Origin: Salinisphaera orenii subsp. orenii MK-B5
GTDB lineage: Bacteria > Pseudomonadota > Gammaproteobacteria > Nevskiales > Salinisphaeraceae
Assembly (NCBI RefSeq): GCF_003788635.1
Contig: NZ_AYKH01000015.1
Location: 1 to 64,000 of the forward strand
DNA: 64,000 bases
Reading direction: 5' to 3'
Made by a program: the position numbers and the translations under genes. Of this stretch, positions 9,006-17,056 are shown piece after piece. The notes beneath the pieces were generated by a model. The model made no database searches. It was not told the DNA's origin and was given only the letters and a program-made list of their open reading frames with translations. How positions within the stretch are numbered: position 1 is the stretch's first letter; each line of letters starts with the position of its first letter.

Positions 9006-9899
9006 TTACGTCGCGCCCGGCTCGCCGGCACGAGTGAGCAGCCGTTCGGCCACGTCGATGTGCGGGCGATCGACCATGCGGCCGTCCACGGTCAACGCGG
9101 CCGCATCGGGGGCATCGGCCACCGCCGCGCGAACGCGCCGCGCCCAGGCCAGCGCGTCGGGGTGCGGGGCCAGTCCGGCGTCGAGCGCTTCGATCTGGGC
9201 CGGATGGATGGCGAGCTTGGCCACGAACCCGAGCTCGCGGGCATAGTCGCAGCTGCGCGCCAGGGCCGCCTGATCGCGGAAATCGGCGCTGATGCCGTCG
9301 ATCGCGTCGACCCCCGCGGCTGCGGTCAGCAGCAGACAGTGGCGCTGGACCATGCGCGCAAGGTCGGCGTGCGCGTCGGTATTGCCGGCCAATGGCGGTC
9401 GGCCGAGTACTGCGGAGAGATCCTCGGTCCCCCAGCTGTAGCCGCGCAGTCGCGGGTGGCCGCGGGCCAGGCTCGAGCCGTGCTCGCCGACCAGCGCCTC
9501 GGCGGTTTCGGTGACGATGCCGAGGATGCGCGTACCCTCGGCGGGCAGGCCGTCGCGCGCCTCCAGCGCGTCGAGCCAGGCGCCCATGCGTTCGAGCTGG
9601 TCGTGGCGCTCGAGCTTGGGGTGGACGATGCCGGCGATCCGCGCCAACGGCAGGGCGGCGAGTTCCGCCAGGGCGGCGGTCGGCTCGGCGGCGTTGACGC
9701 GTACCCAGAACTCCGGCGTGGCGTCCGCGGGCCGCGCGTCGAGAAATGCGGCCACCGCGGTCAGCGCGTCGGCCTTGCGGGCCGGGGCGACCGAGTCCTC
9801 GAGATCGAGGATGATGGCGTCCGCGCCGGCGGTCAGCGCCTTGTCCATCTTGCGTGGGGCGTCGCCGGGTACGAACAGATAGGCGCGCGGCGTGCTCAT
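9006..9899 (-). CDS. HpcH/HpaI-family CoA-ester lyase, probable citramalyl-CoA lyase
   Basis: CitE-like protein of 297 residues. Family signatures are RAYLFVPGDAPRKMDKAL at the N-terminus, the metal-site LEDSV around 33-37, RVNAA, and WGTEDLSAVLG. Enzymes of this family cleave citramalyl-CoA, malyl-CoA or similar esters to an acyl-CoA and a 2-oxoacid. The operon of CoA-transferase, MaoC hydratase and this lyase, with a TRAP transporter and acyl-CoA dehydrogenase nearby, matches the itaconate pathway (Ict, Ich, Ccl), where the products are acetyl-CoA and pyruvate. That assignment is from context; mesaconate-type substrates are the main alternative. Its start overlaps the MaoC stop by 4 nt. Confidence 0.8.
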   Translation of the reverse strand: MSTPRAYLFVPGDAPRKMDKALTAGADAIILDLEDSVAPARKADALTAVAAFLDARPADATPEFWVRVNAAEPTAALAELAALPLARIAGIVHPKLERHDQLERMGAWLDALEARDGLPAEGTRILGIVTETAEALVGEHGSSLARGHPRLRGYSWGTEDLSAVLGRPPLAGNTDAHADLARMVQRHCLLLTAAAGVDAIDGISADFRDQAALARSCDYARELGFVAKLAIHPAQIEALDAGLAPHPDALAWARRVRAAVADAPDAAALTVDGRMVDRPHIDVAERLLTRAGEPGAT

Positions 9900-10357
9900 G
9901 CCGTTTCGCCCGAGCGACAGTGCATCATGGCCTGACGCCGGCAGCGGGCGACCTCGGTCCCGTGCTGGTTGTGGGCCTGGTGCAGGAATCCGACGATGCC
10001 GACGTGCTCGCGCGAGCGGCTTCGGCGCAGGCTTTCCACCGTGGTCACCACCGAGAGCGTGTCGCCGTGGAAGACCGGCGCCGGAAAGGCGGTTTCGCTC
10101 ATGCCCAGGTTGGCGACCGTGGTGCCGTGCGTGGTGTCGTGCACGGAGATGCCGATCATCAGCCCGAGCGTGTAGAGGCTGTTGACCAGCGGCTTGCCGA
10201 ACGGCGACCGAGCGGCGAAGTCGTGATCGATGTGCAGCGGCTGCGGATTCATCGTCATGCCGCAGAACAGCGTGTTGTCGGACTCGGTCACGGTCCGCGT
10301 GATCGGGTGTTCGAAACGCTGGCCTTCGCTGAAATCCTCGAAATACAGACCGGGCAT
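9896..10357 (-). CDS. MaoC-like acyl-CoA hydratase, probable itaconyl-CoA hydratase
   Basis: A single hot-dog domain of 153 residues. The hydratase motif region contains DNTLFCGMTMNPQPLHID (about 27-44), with the conserved Pro-x-His-x-Asp at 40-44, followed by PLVNSLYTLGLMIG. It would add water to an unsaturated CoA ester made by the CoA-transferase gene just upstream, giving the substrate of the lyase downstream. The gene sits 25 nt after the transferase and overlaps the lyase by 4 nt, so the three form one operon. Confidence 0.82.
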   Translation of the reverse strand: MPGLYFEDFSEGQRFEHPITRTVTESDNTLFCGMTMNPQPLHIDHDFAARSPFGKPLVNSLYTLGLMIGISVHDTTHGTTVANLGMSETAFPAPVFHGDTLSVVTTVESLRRSRSREHVGIVGFLHQAHNQHGTEVARCRRQAMMHCRSGETA

Positions 10358-10382
10358 GGGGCCTCCTGGTTGGGGCCGGCGC

Positions 10383-11597
10383 TCAGGCCGGATCGGGGTC
10401 GTCGCCGGGCAGGATCATCGCACCCGCGGCGATCAGGGCGTCGATGGTGGTGTCGTCCATGCCGTATTCGTGAAGCACGGCCCGGCCGTCGCCGCCGAGA
10501 TTCGGGGCCGGTCGGTCCGGCCGCGTCGGCGCGTCGATGAAGCGCAGCGGCTGGCGCAGCGTCGTGATCGCGCCTTCGCTGGGGTGCTCGGCCGACTGGA
10601 AGAAGCCGATCGCCTGCAGGTGTTCGTCGGCGACGAGATCCTCCAGCCGGTTCACGGGCCCGCAGGGGATGTCCAGCCGCTTGAGCTCGGCGAGCCACTC
10701 GGCGGTCGAGCGCTGCGGCATCGCCTCGGCGAGCACGGCATACAGCTCGCCGATGCGCTCGCTGCGGGCGGCGTCGTCGCGCACCCAGCCCGCTTCGGCG
10801 AGATCCGTGCGGCCGATCACCTGCAGCACCTTCTGCCAGTGCTTGCCGGAATAGGGCAGCGTTGCGATATAGCCGTCGGCAGTGCGGTACGGTCGGCGGT
10901 GCGGCGAGGTGACGCGGTCGTAGCGCAGCGTGCCCAGCGGCGGATCGAAGACATGGCCGCTGAGGTGCTCGGCGAGCATGAACGAGGCCAGGCTTTCGAA
11001 CATCGCGGCCTCCACCGCCATGCCCCGGCCCGTGCGTTCGCGCGACATCAGCGCGCCGAGCATGCCGGCGACCGAATACAGCCCGGCGATCTTGTCAGTG
11101 AGCACGGTCGGGATGAGCGCCGGTTCGGCCTCGGGATCGGTGTCCATCGCCGCGAAGCCGGTCATGGACTGGATCACGTCGTCGTAGGCCGGATCGTTCG
11201 CATACGGCCCGTCACTGCCGAAACCCACCGCGCCGCAGTAGATCAGACGCGGGTTGAGTGCGGCCAGGCGTTCGTAGCCGAGGTCGAGGCGCTCGATCGC
11301 CCGCGGGCGCATGTTGTGCAGGAAGACATCGGCCTCGCGCACGAGGTCGTCCAGCGCCGCGCGACCCTCGGGGCGCTTCAGATCGAGCGAGATGGAGCGC
11401 TTGTTGCGGTTGAGGTTGAGATAGCCCGCGCCCATGCCGCGGTGCCGAGCCGGTGCTGCCGCCCGGAAGATGTCGCCGTCCGGCGATTCCACCTTGATCA
11501 CGTCGGCGCCGAAGTCCGCCAGCATCTGCGATGCGAAAGGGCCGAAGACCACCGTGCTCAGATCCAGCACGGTCACCCCCTTCAGCAATTCGAACAT
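10383..11597 (-). CDS. CaiB/BaiF-family (class III) CoA-transferase, probable itaconate CoA-transferase
   Basis: Protein of 404 residues with the class III CoA-transferase pattern: LKGVTVLDLSTVVFGPFASQMLADFGADVIKVE at the start and the catalytic aspartate at Asp168 in PTVLTDKIAGLY, matching Asp169 of formyl-CoA transferase. It would activate a dicarboxylic acid to its CoA ester. Order and neighbours (hydratase, lyase, divergent regulator and TRAP transporter) match the itaconate degradation genes of Pseudomonas. It is the first gene of the minus-strand operon. Confidence 0.85.
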   Translation of the reverse strand: MFELLKGVTVLDLSTVVFGPFASQMLADFGADVIKVESPDGDIFRAAAPARHRGMGAGYLNLNRNKRSISLDLKRPEGRAALDDLVREADVFLHNMRPRAIERLDLGYERLAALNPRLIYCGAVGFGSDGPYANDPAYDDVIQSMTGFAAMDTDPEAEPALIPTVLTDKIAGLYSVAGMLGALMSRERTGRGMAVEAAMFESLASFMLAEHLSGHVFDPPLGTLRYDRVTSPHRRPYRTADGYIATLPYSGKHWQKVLQVIGRTDLAEAGWVRDDAARSERIGELYAVLAEAMPQRSTAEWLAELKRLDIPCGPVNRLEDLVADEHLQAIGFFQSAEHPSEGAITTLRQPLRFIDAPTRPDRPAPNLGGDGRAVLHEYGMDDTTIDALIAAGAMILPGDDPDPA

Positions 11598-11734
11598 GCA
11601 TGCCTCCCTGCACGTTGAGCCAGATCAGCGGCCCGCGACTCGCCGCCGCGTCGCGCGGCTGTGGTTCGGGCAGCGGCTCGAAATGATTTGCGCGCCGAGT
11701 CTTGCACGGGCATGCTGACGCTGCAATCAATTTT

Positions 11735-11758
11735 TGAACCGATGGTTCACTTAGTGAA
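11735..11758. promoter_or_regulatory. Two overlapping inverted repeats, probable IclR-type operator
   Basis: TGAACC-N3-GGTTCA (11735-11749) overlaps TTCACT-N1-AGTGAA (11746-11758). The pair lies 6 nt before the ATG of the IclR gene and within the promoter region of the divergent CoA-transferase operon. IclR regulators often bind such palindromes and repress themselves, so this is the likely operator for both directions. Confidence 0.55.
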
Positions 11759-11764
11759 ACATTT

Positions 11765-12535
11765 ATGGCCTATACGCCGGTTACGGCCCTGCTGCGCGGG
11801 CTGAAGGTGCTGGAAGCGGTCAACCGCATCGGCCCGGCGACACTGACCGAGGTGCGCGAAGCCACCGGCCTGCCCAAGGCCTCGGCGCTGCGCGCTCTGG
11901 AGACGCTCTGCCACGGCGGTTATGTCGCCCAGGACGGCGAGTCCCGGCGCTATCTGGTCGCCGCGCGATCGCTGGCGCTGTCGAACAACTATCGCGCCGA
12001 CGCGGCCCTGCTGGCCGCCGGTCGGCCGGTCATGCAGCGGCTGCGCGAGGCCAGCGGCTGGCCCTCCGATCTGGCGATCTACCAGGCCGGCAAGATGGCG
12101 ATCGCCGACACCAACCGTCAGCCGGGGACCTTTTCGGTCAACCGGACGGTGGGGTCGCGCGTGTCGGTGATGCGCACCGCCATCGGGCGCGCCTATCTGG
12201 CGTTCTCCACCGCGGCCCAGCGCGCGGCCATTCTCGAGGACCTGGTGGCCGGCGGCGACGCCGACGAACACGAGGCCGGCGACGCGGCGCGCGTGGCGGC
12301 GCTCGTCGAGCGCACGCGCGAGCGCGGCTATGCCGTGAGCGACCGCGAGTTCGTGCCCACCATCCGCGCCGCCGCCGTGCCGGTGATGCACCACGGGCGC
12401 GTGCTCTGCGCGTTCAACCTGATCGCGCTGGCCCAGGCCGTTCCGCTGGCCACGTTCGAAGACACCTACATCCCCATGCTCAAGGAGGCGCGCGCCCGCA
12501 TCGAGGCCGCGCTTTCGGAGGCCGGCGATGCCTGA
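11765..12535 (+). CDS. IclR-family transcriptional regulator
   Basis: Protein of 256 residues with an N-terminal winged helix-turn-helix (about 8-65, LTEVREATGLPKASALRALE) and a C-terminal IclR effector-binding domain (about 75-250). It is divergent from the CoA-transferase operon and followed by the TRAP transporter genes, so it probably controls uptake and breakdown of the same acid. The ATG has no clear Shine-Dalgarno and sits next to overlapping inverted repeats, suggesting autoregulation. Confidence 0.92.
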   Translation: MAYTPVTALLRGLKVLEAVNRIGPATLTEVREATGLPKASALRALETLCHGGYVAQDGESRRYLVAARSLALSNNYRADAALLAAGRPVMQRLREASGWPSDLAIYQAGKMAIADTNRQPGTFSVNRTVGSRVSVMRTAIGRAYLAFSTAAQRAAILEDLVAGGDADEHEAGDAARVAALVERTRERGYAVSDREFVPTIRAAAVPVMHHGRVLCAFNLIALAQAVPLATFEDTYIPMLKEARARIEAALSEAGDA

Positions 12536-12607
12536 GTGAACCGCGTCCGGACCGAGGCACAGAACCTCGGCCGGCGCATCGATAACCGATACAGATCGGA
12601 GGAGATC

Positions 12608-13636
12608 ATGAAGAAGAAGCATGTATTCAAGCCGCTCGCGCTGGCCGCTGCAGGCATGGCGACCCTGCTGGCCAGCAGCGCACCGCTGGCCGCCTCACTG
12701 ATGTTCGCGGACTCGTTCCCGCCGTCCAACACCCTGTCCAGCGAGGGCACGGTCTACTGGATGGACCGGGTCGAGGCGCATACCGACGGCGGGGTCGATT
12801 TCCGCTATTTCCCGAACGAGCAGCTCGCCAAGGAGGGCGAGATTCTGCAGAAGATCAATGACGGCGTGGTGCAGGCGGGCTACATCGGCATCGGCTATGT
12901 CAGCGACGAGATGCCGCTCAACGGCGCGACCATGCTGCCGGGCGAGGTGGACGACGTCGTCGAGGCCAGTCAAGCCTACTGGAGCGCCCTGCAGGCGGAT
13001 ACGCCGCTGCGTCAGGAATTCCTCGACAACGGCGTGGTGCCGGTCTTCGCGGTGCTGCTGCCGCCCTACCAGCTGCTGCTCAACCGGCCGCCGGTCGAGG
13101 ACATGGCCGGCCTCGAGGGCCTGAAGCTGCGCTCTTCGGGCAGCCTGAACATGGTCGTCGAGACGGTCAGGGCCAATCCGGTCTCCATGGCCGCGCCCGA
13201 TACCTATCTCGCGATCCAGCGCGGCACCCTCGACGGCGCGCTGTTCCCGGTCACGAGTATCGCGCCGTACAAGCTTCAGGAGGTCAGCAAGAGCCTGTCG
13301 CGCAACGCCGCCTTCGGCAGCTTCGGCATCACCGTGGCCATGGACCGGGACGTCTACGAGGGCTTGAGCGAGGCGCAGAAACAGGCGATCGCCAAGGCCG
13401 GTGACGAGACGGTCGCGCATCTGTCGAAGACCCTGGCCGACGACGTGGCCGACGATCTCGCCCGGTTCGAGGAGGCGGGCGTGACGGTCTACGAACTGCC
13501 GGAGGCCATGCAGCAGGCGCTGGCGCCCAAGTACCGCGCCGCGCAGCAGCGCTGGATCGAGCGCATGGACGATCGCGGTCTCGACGGGCAGGCCGCGCTC
13601 GAGGCGTTCGAGTCGCGGCTCGGCGACGGCGCCTAG
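12608..13636 (+). CDS. dctP: TRAP transporter solute-binding protein, DctP family
   Basis: Periplasmic receptor of 342 residues for a tripartite ATP-independent transporter. The ATG at 12608 follows GGAGGAG and begins a clear signal peptide (MKKKHVFK, a hydrophobic core, then a cut near Ala-Ala-Ser at about 30). The family body includes FPNEQLAKEGEILQKINDG and GLKLRSSG. The substrate is likely an organic acid used by the neighbouring CoA-transferase pathway. The stop codon TAG shares its last base with the start of an inverted-repeat element that separates this gene from dctQ. Confidence 0.93.
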   Translation: MKKKHVFKPLALAAAGMATLLASSAPLAASLMFADSFPPSNTLSSEGTVYWMDRVEAHTDGGVDFRYFPNEQLAKEGEILQKINDGVVQAGYIGIGYVSDEMPLNGATMLPGEVDDVVEASQAYWSALQADTPLRQEFLDNGVVPVFAVLLPPYQLLLNRPPVEDMAGLEGLKLRSSGSLNMVVETVRANPVSMAAPDTYLAIQRGTLDGALFPVTSIAPYKLQEVSKSLSRNAAFGSFGITVAMDRDVYEGLSEAQKQAIAKAGDETVAHLSKTLADDVADDLARFEEAGVTVYELPEAMQQALAPKYRAAQQRWIERMDDRGLDGQAALEAFESRLGDGA

Positions 13637-13904
13637 GGCCTGTTGATGTTTCGTACGAGTCCGCGCCAAGCGCTGTTGTGCGGCAAGACGAGGCGTAGTG
13701 CGCGCCGTGCAGTCACTCTGCACAAGCGCGCTAGAACGCTGGATTGCCGCACAACAGCGCTTGTCCCGAAGGGTTGGGCCGCACATCGCGCCCGGCGACG
13801 TTGCAAGCCTGGGTCGTGGCACGCCACGACGCGGCGGCTCGCGCCTTGCCGGACAACGATTTGCGGTCTCCAACGCGGCGCGCGTACGAAACATCAACAG
13901 GCCC
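13636..13904. mobile_element. MITE-like element with perfect 22-bp inverted ends
   Basis: A 269-bp non-coding unit between dctP and dctQ. Its ends, 13636-13657 and 13883-13904, are perfect 22-bp inverted repeats (left end starts GGGCCTGTTGATG). Inside, 13667-13686 and 13744-13763 form a second perfect 20-bp inverted repeat (CAAGCGCTGTTGTGCGGCAA and its complement), and GTGCAG-N5-CTGCAC lies in its loop. No transposase gene is present and I see no target-site duplication. A diverged relative in opposite orientation lies at 50993-51190. This fits a non-autonomous transposable element or a structured RNA-forming repeat. Confidence 0.8.
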
Positions 13905-13920
13905 TGGGGCACGGCCGGCC

Positions 13921-14457
13921 ATGAAGGTGCTCATCCGTATCCATGCGGGCGCGGAACGCGCGCTGTTCATGCTGGCCGCCGCCACGCTCGTGGTCATGAT
14001 GGCGCTGGTCTCGGCCGACGTGGCCGCGCGCTACCTGCTCAACGCGCCGCTGGCGTTTCAGTTCGAGCTGACCACGAACTACCTCATGGTCATGGTGGCG
14101 ACGATCGCGCTGCCCTGGTGCGAGCGGCGGGGCGCGTTCATCCGGCTGTCGGTCGTCGGCCGGCTGCTGGGCCCGCGCCGCCGGCGTGTGCTGCACGCTG
14201 CGGGGGCTCTGACCGCGGCCGCGATCATTGCGGCCATCGCCTGGTATTCGGGCTGGCGCACCGTCGATAAGTACCAGTCCGGCGACGCCATCCTCGGCGT
14301 GATCGATTGGCCGGTGTGGGTCTCGCTGGTCTGGGTGCCGATCGGCTGCGGCATGCTCGCGCTGCGGCTGCTCGTGCGTGCGGCCACCGATATCGTCGAG
14401 CCGGAATCGGGCGAACCCGATGCCGAGACCGGCGCATCCTCGGAGGCGCACTCGTGA
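13921..14457 (+). CDS. dctQ: TRAP transporter small permease, DctQ family
   Basis: Small membrane subunit of 178 residues with four predicted membrane segments, including FMLAAATLVVMMALVSADV and VSLVWVPIGCGMLALRLLV. The DctQ signature is seen in ALPWCERRGAFIRL. The ATG at 13921 lacks a good Shine-Dalgarno; the 22-bp end of an inserted element lies 17 nt upstream, which may have weakened expression relative to dctP. The stop overlaps the GTG start of dctM. Confidence 0.92.
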   Translation: MKVLIRIHAGAERALFMLAAATLVVMMALVSADVAARYLLNAPLAFQFELTTNYLMVMVATIALPWCERRGAFIRLSVVGRLLGPRRRRVLHAAGALTAAAIIAAIAWYSGWRTVDKYQSGDAILGVIDWPVWVSLVWVPIGCGMLALRLLVRAATDIVEPESGEPDAETGASSEAHS

Positions 14458-15740
14458 GTGTTGCGATCGGTGTGGGAGTGCTGCTCGGCCTGCTGATACT
14501 GGAGGTGCCGATCGCCTTCGCGATGATGATTGCGGCGACAACGGGTCTGTATCTGACCGGCGGGCTGCCGTTCGTGGCCAGCTATCTGGCGGATGTGTAT
14601 CACAGCGTCTCGGCATCCTATGTCTTTCTCACGATCCCGATGTACGTGCTCATGGCCCAGTTCATGGCGCAGTCGGGCATGGCGCGCGACGTCATCCGCG
14701 CCAGCGATCTGTGGCTGGGAAGGCTGCGCGGCGGCCTGGGGGTGGCCTGCGTGATGGCCAGCGCCTTCATGGCCGCGATCATCGGCTCGAGCACCGCGAG
14801 CGCGGCGACGATGTCGGCCGCCGCCTATCCGAGCATGCGCGAGGTGGGCTACGACGCCCGGGTGTCGGTCGGCGTGATCGCCATCTCGGGGACGCTGGCG
14901 ATCATGATCCCGCCGAGCATCGTGCTGATCATCTACGGCATTCTCACCGAACTCTCGGTGGGCAAGCTGCTCGTGGCGGGATTGGTTCCGGGGCTGCTGA
15001 CGGCGCTCGGATACATCATCGCCATCCTGTTGATCGGCTGGCGGCGCCCGGAGGCGATGCCGGCGCAGCCGCATTTCGATGCCGGCGCCGCCGTGCGAGC
15101 GCTGGGGCCGGTCTGGCCCGTGCTGCTGCTGATGGTGCTCGTGGTGGGTGGGCTCTACGGCGGCATCGCCACGCCGACGGAGATCGGCGCGGTGGGCGCG
15201 GCCGGGGCGCTGGCGATCACCGTGCTCATGCGCCGGCTCGGCGTGCATGCGTTCGCCGACGCCGTGGCCGACACGCTGTCGACCACGGTGATGATCGTGA
15301 CCATCGTCATCGGCGCGATGATGTTCGGCTATTTCCTCACGCTCACCCAGGCCACGCAGTCGCTGTTCGCCGCGATCCAGGACGCCGGCCTCGCCCCGTG
15401 GATGGTCATCGCCGTGCTCGTGCTCATCTATCTGGTGCTCGGCATGTTCATGGACCAGATCGCGATCCTCGTGCTGACCGTGCCGGTGACCTACGCGCTG
15501 ATCAGCCAGCTCGGCTACGACGGCATCTGGTACGGGATCGTCATCACCAAGACCGTCGAGATCGGTCTCGTCACACCGCCGCTCGGGCTTAACGTCTTCG
15601 TCACCTCGGGCATTACCGGGGTGTCGGTCGCCGACTGCTTCCGCGGCGTGGCCCCGTTTCTGCTCGTCGAGTTCGTCGTGCTCGGCCTGCTGCTGGCCTT
15701 CCCCGAGATCTCCCTGTTTCTTCCCAATCTGATGTCTTAA
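14454..15740 (+). CDS. dctM: TRAP transporter large permease, DctM family
   Basis: Large transport subunit of 428 residues, essentially all hydrophobic with about 12 membrane segments. The GTG start at 14454 overlaps the dctQ stop (GTGA) and gives the normal family start, SVAIGVGVLLGLLILEVPIAFA in outline. Diagnostic DctM stretches are MIGSSTASAATMS-like (IIGSSTASAATMSAAAYP) and VTPPLGLNVFV. With DctP and DctQ it imports an organic acid using the sodium or proton gradient. Confidence 0.94.
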   Translation: MSVAIGVGVLLGLLILEVPIAFAMMIAATTGLYLTGGLPFVASYLADVYHSVSASYVFLTIPMYVLMAQFMAQSGMARDVIRASDLWLGRLRGGLGVACVMASAFMAAIIGSSTASAATMSAAAYPSMREVGYDARVSVGVIAISGTLAIMIPPSIVLIIYGILTELSVGKLLVAGLVPGLLTALGYIIAILLIGWRRPEAMPAQPHFDAGAAVRALGPVWPVLLLMVLVVGGLYGGIATPTEIGAVGAAGALAITVLMRRLGVHAFADAVADTLSTTVMIVTIVIGAMMFGYFLTLTQATQSLFAAIQDAGLAPWMVIAVLVLIYLVLGMFMDQIAILVLTVPVTYALISQLGYDGIWYGIVITKTVEIGLVTPPLGLNVFVTSGITGVSVADCFRGVAPFLLVEFVVLGLLLAFPEISLFLPNLMS

Positions 15741-15758
15741 AACCTAGGAGCACCAGCT

Positions 15759-16961
15759 ATGAATTTCGACCTGCCGGCGGATATGGCCGCGCTCAAGGAG
15801 GCGACCGCCGACTTCGCCACACGGCGGCTCACCGAGGAGGCCGAGGCCTTCGAGCGCAGCGGCGAGTTCGCCTACGATCTGATCCGTGCGATGGGCGAGA
15901 CGGGCCTGTTCGGCGCGCCGTTTCCGGAGGATCTGGGCGGCAGTGCGGCCGGATTTCTGGCGGTGTCGGTGATCGCAGAGGAGGTCTCGCGCATCGCCCC
16001 CGCCTACGGCTATGCGATGAACATGCAGTGCGCGACCTGCCCCTACACGATCTACAACTGGGGCAGCCCCGCGCAGGTCGAGCGCTTCGTGCCGGGGCTG
16101 ATCGCGGGCGAGTCGATCGGCATGTTCGCGCTCTCGGAGGCCGGGGGCGGCTCGGATCCGGCGGGGGCGATGCGCACGACCGCCCGGCGCGAGGGCGACC
16201 ACTACGTGCTCAACGGCTCGAAGATGTGGATCACCTTCTCGCATGCGGCCGATGTCGGCGTGCTGTTCGCCCGGACCGACCCGAAGGCCGAGCCCGCGCA
16301 TCGCGGCATCAGCGCCTTCATCGTCGAGCCGAAGCGCTTCGAGGGCTATACCGCCCAGCCGATCGATCTGCCGGGGCTGTCGAAGAGTCTGCGCTCCTGC
16401 GAGATATTTCTCGACGACTTCAAGGTGCCGGTGGAGAACCGGCTGGGTGACGAGGGCGAGGGCTTCAAGATCGCGATGAACGCCCTGGAGTACGGCCGGC
16501 TGACGGTGTCGGCGCGTCTGACCGGCATCGCCCAGGCCGCGCTCGATGCCAGCGTCGCCTACGCCAACGAGCGATTCGTCGGCGGCGGGCCGATCGCGCG
16601 CCACCAGCTCGTCCAGGAACGCATCGCCGACGCCACCGTCGCGGTCGAGGCCGCGCGGCTGATGGCCTATCGCATCGGCTGGACGATGGATCAGGGCCGG
16701 GTCTCCACGCGGGTGGCCTCGCGTGCCAAGTATTTCGCCACCCAGGCCGCGCGGCTGGCCGGCGACGTCGCGCGAGAAGTGTTCGGCGGCAACGCGCTGG
16801 CCGCGGAGTATCCCGTCCAGCGATTGAACGCCTATATCGACATGCTCACCGTGGGCGAGGGGTCCGAGAACGTCCAGCGCATCCTCATCGGCGAGGACGC
16901 GCTCGGCATCAAGGACGCGACCCGACACACGATGCGCAATCGTTTCGTCGGCGCTGGCTGA
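15759..16961 (+). CDS. Acyl-CoA dehydrogenase
   Basis: FAD-dependent acyl-CoA dehydrogenase of 400 residues with the family signatures FALSEAGGGSDP (flavin and substrate contact) and the C-terminal VFGGNALAAEYPVQRLNAYIDM region. AGGAG lies 10 nt before the ATG. It follows dctM by 18 nt and probably belongs to the same operon. A similar dehydrogenase accompanies the itaconate genes of Pseudomonas aeruginosa; its exact substrate is not clear from sequence. Confidence 0.9.
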   Translation: MNFDLPADMAALKEATADFATRRLTEEAEAFERSGEFAYDLIRAMGETGLFGAPFPEDLGGSAAGFLAVSVIAEEVSRIAPAYGYAMNMQCATCPYTIYNWGSPAQVERFVPGLIAGESIGMFALSEAGGGSDPAGAMRTTARREGDHYVLNGSKMWITFSHAADVGVLFARTDPKAEPAHRGISAFIVEPKRFEGYTAQPIDLPGLSKSLRSCEIFLDDFKVPVENRLGDEGEGFKIAMNALEYGRLTVSARLTGIAQAALDASVAYANERFVGGGPIARHQLVQERIADATVAVEAARLMAYRIGWTMDQGRVSTRVASRAKYFATQAARLAGDVAREVFGGNALAAEYPVQRLNAYIDMLTVGEGSENVQRILIGEDALGIKDATRHTMRNRFVGAG

Positions 16962-17011
16962 CCGGCGGTGCCGGGACGGGCGGCGATTTGCGGGCGTTGT
17001 CGAAGAGTGCC

Positions 17012-17031
17012 TATTATCGCTGGCAATAATA
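17012..17031. promoter_or_regulatory. AT-rich inverted repeat upstream of sigma-54 activator gene
   Basis: TATTAT-N8-ATAATA, 25 nt before the activator ATG in otherwise GC-rich DNA. It could be an operator or part of the promoter. Evidence is only symmetry, composition and position. Confidence 0.3.
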
Positions 17032-17056
17032 AAACGTGAACTGACGAGGTTCGCGT

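Noticed and set aside
8695-9037. Short plus-strand frames between the ferredoxin and lyase genes
   Set aside because: No ribosome-binding site or family resemblance, and they extend into the antisense of the lyase gene.
13636-13904. Classical insertion sequence
   Set aside because: Far too short, with no transposase gene and no visible target-site duplication; kept as a MITE-like element.
13643-13924. Short open frames within the inverted-repeat element between dctP and dctQ
   Set aside because: They span hairpins, lack ribosome-binding sites and resemble no transposase; the diverged copy does not keep the frame.
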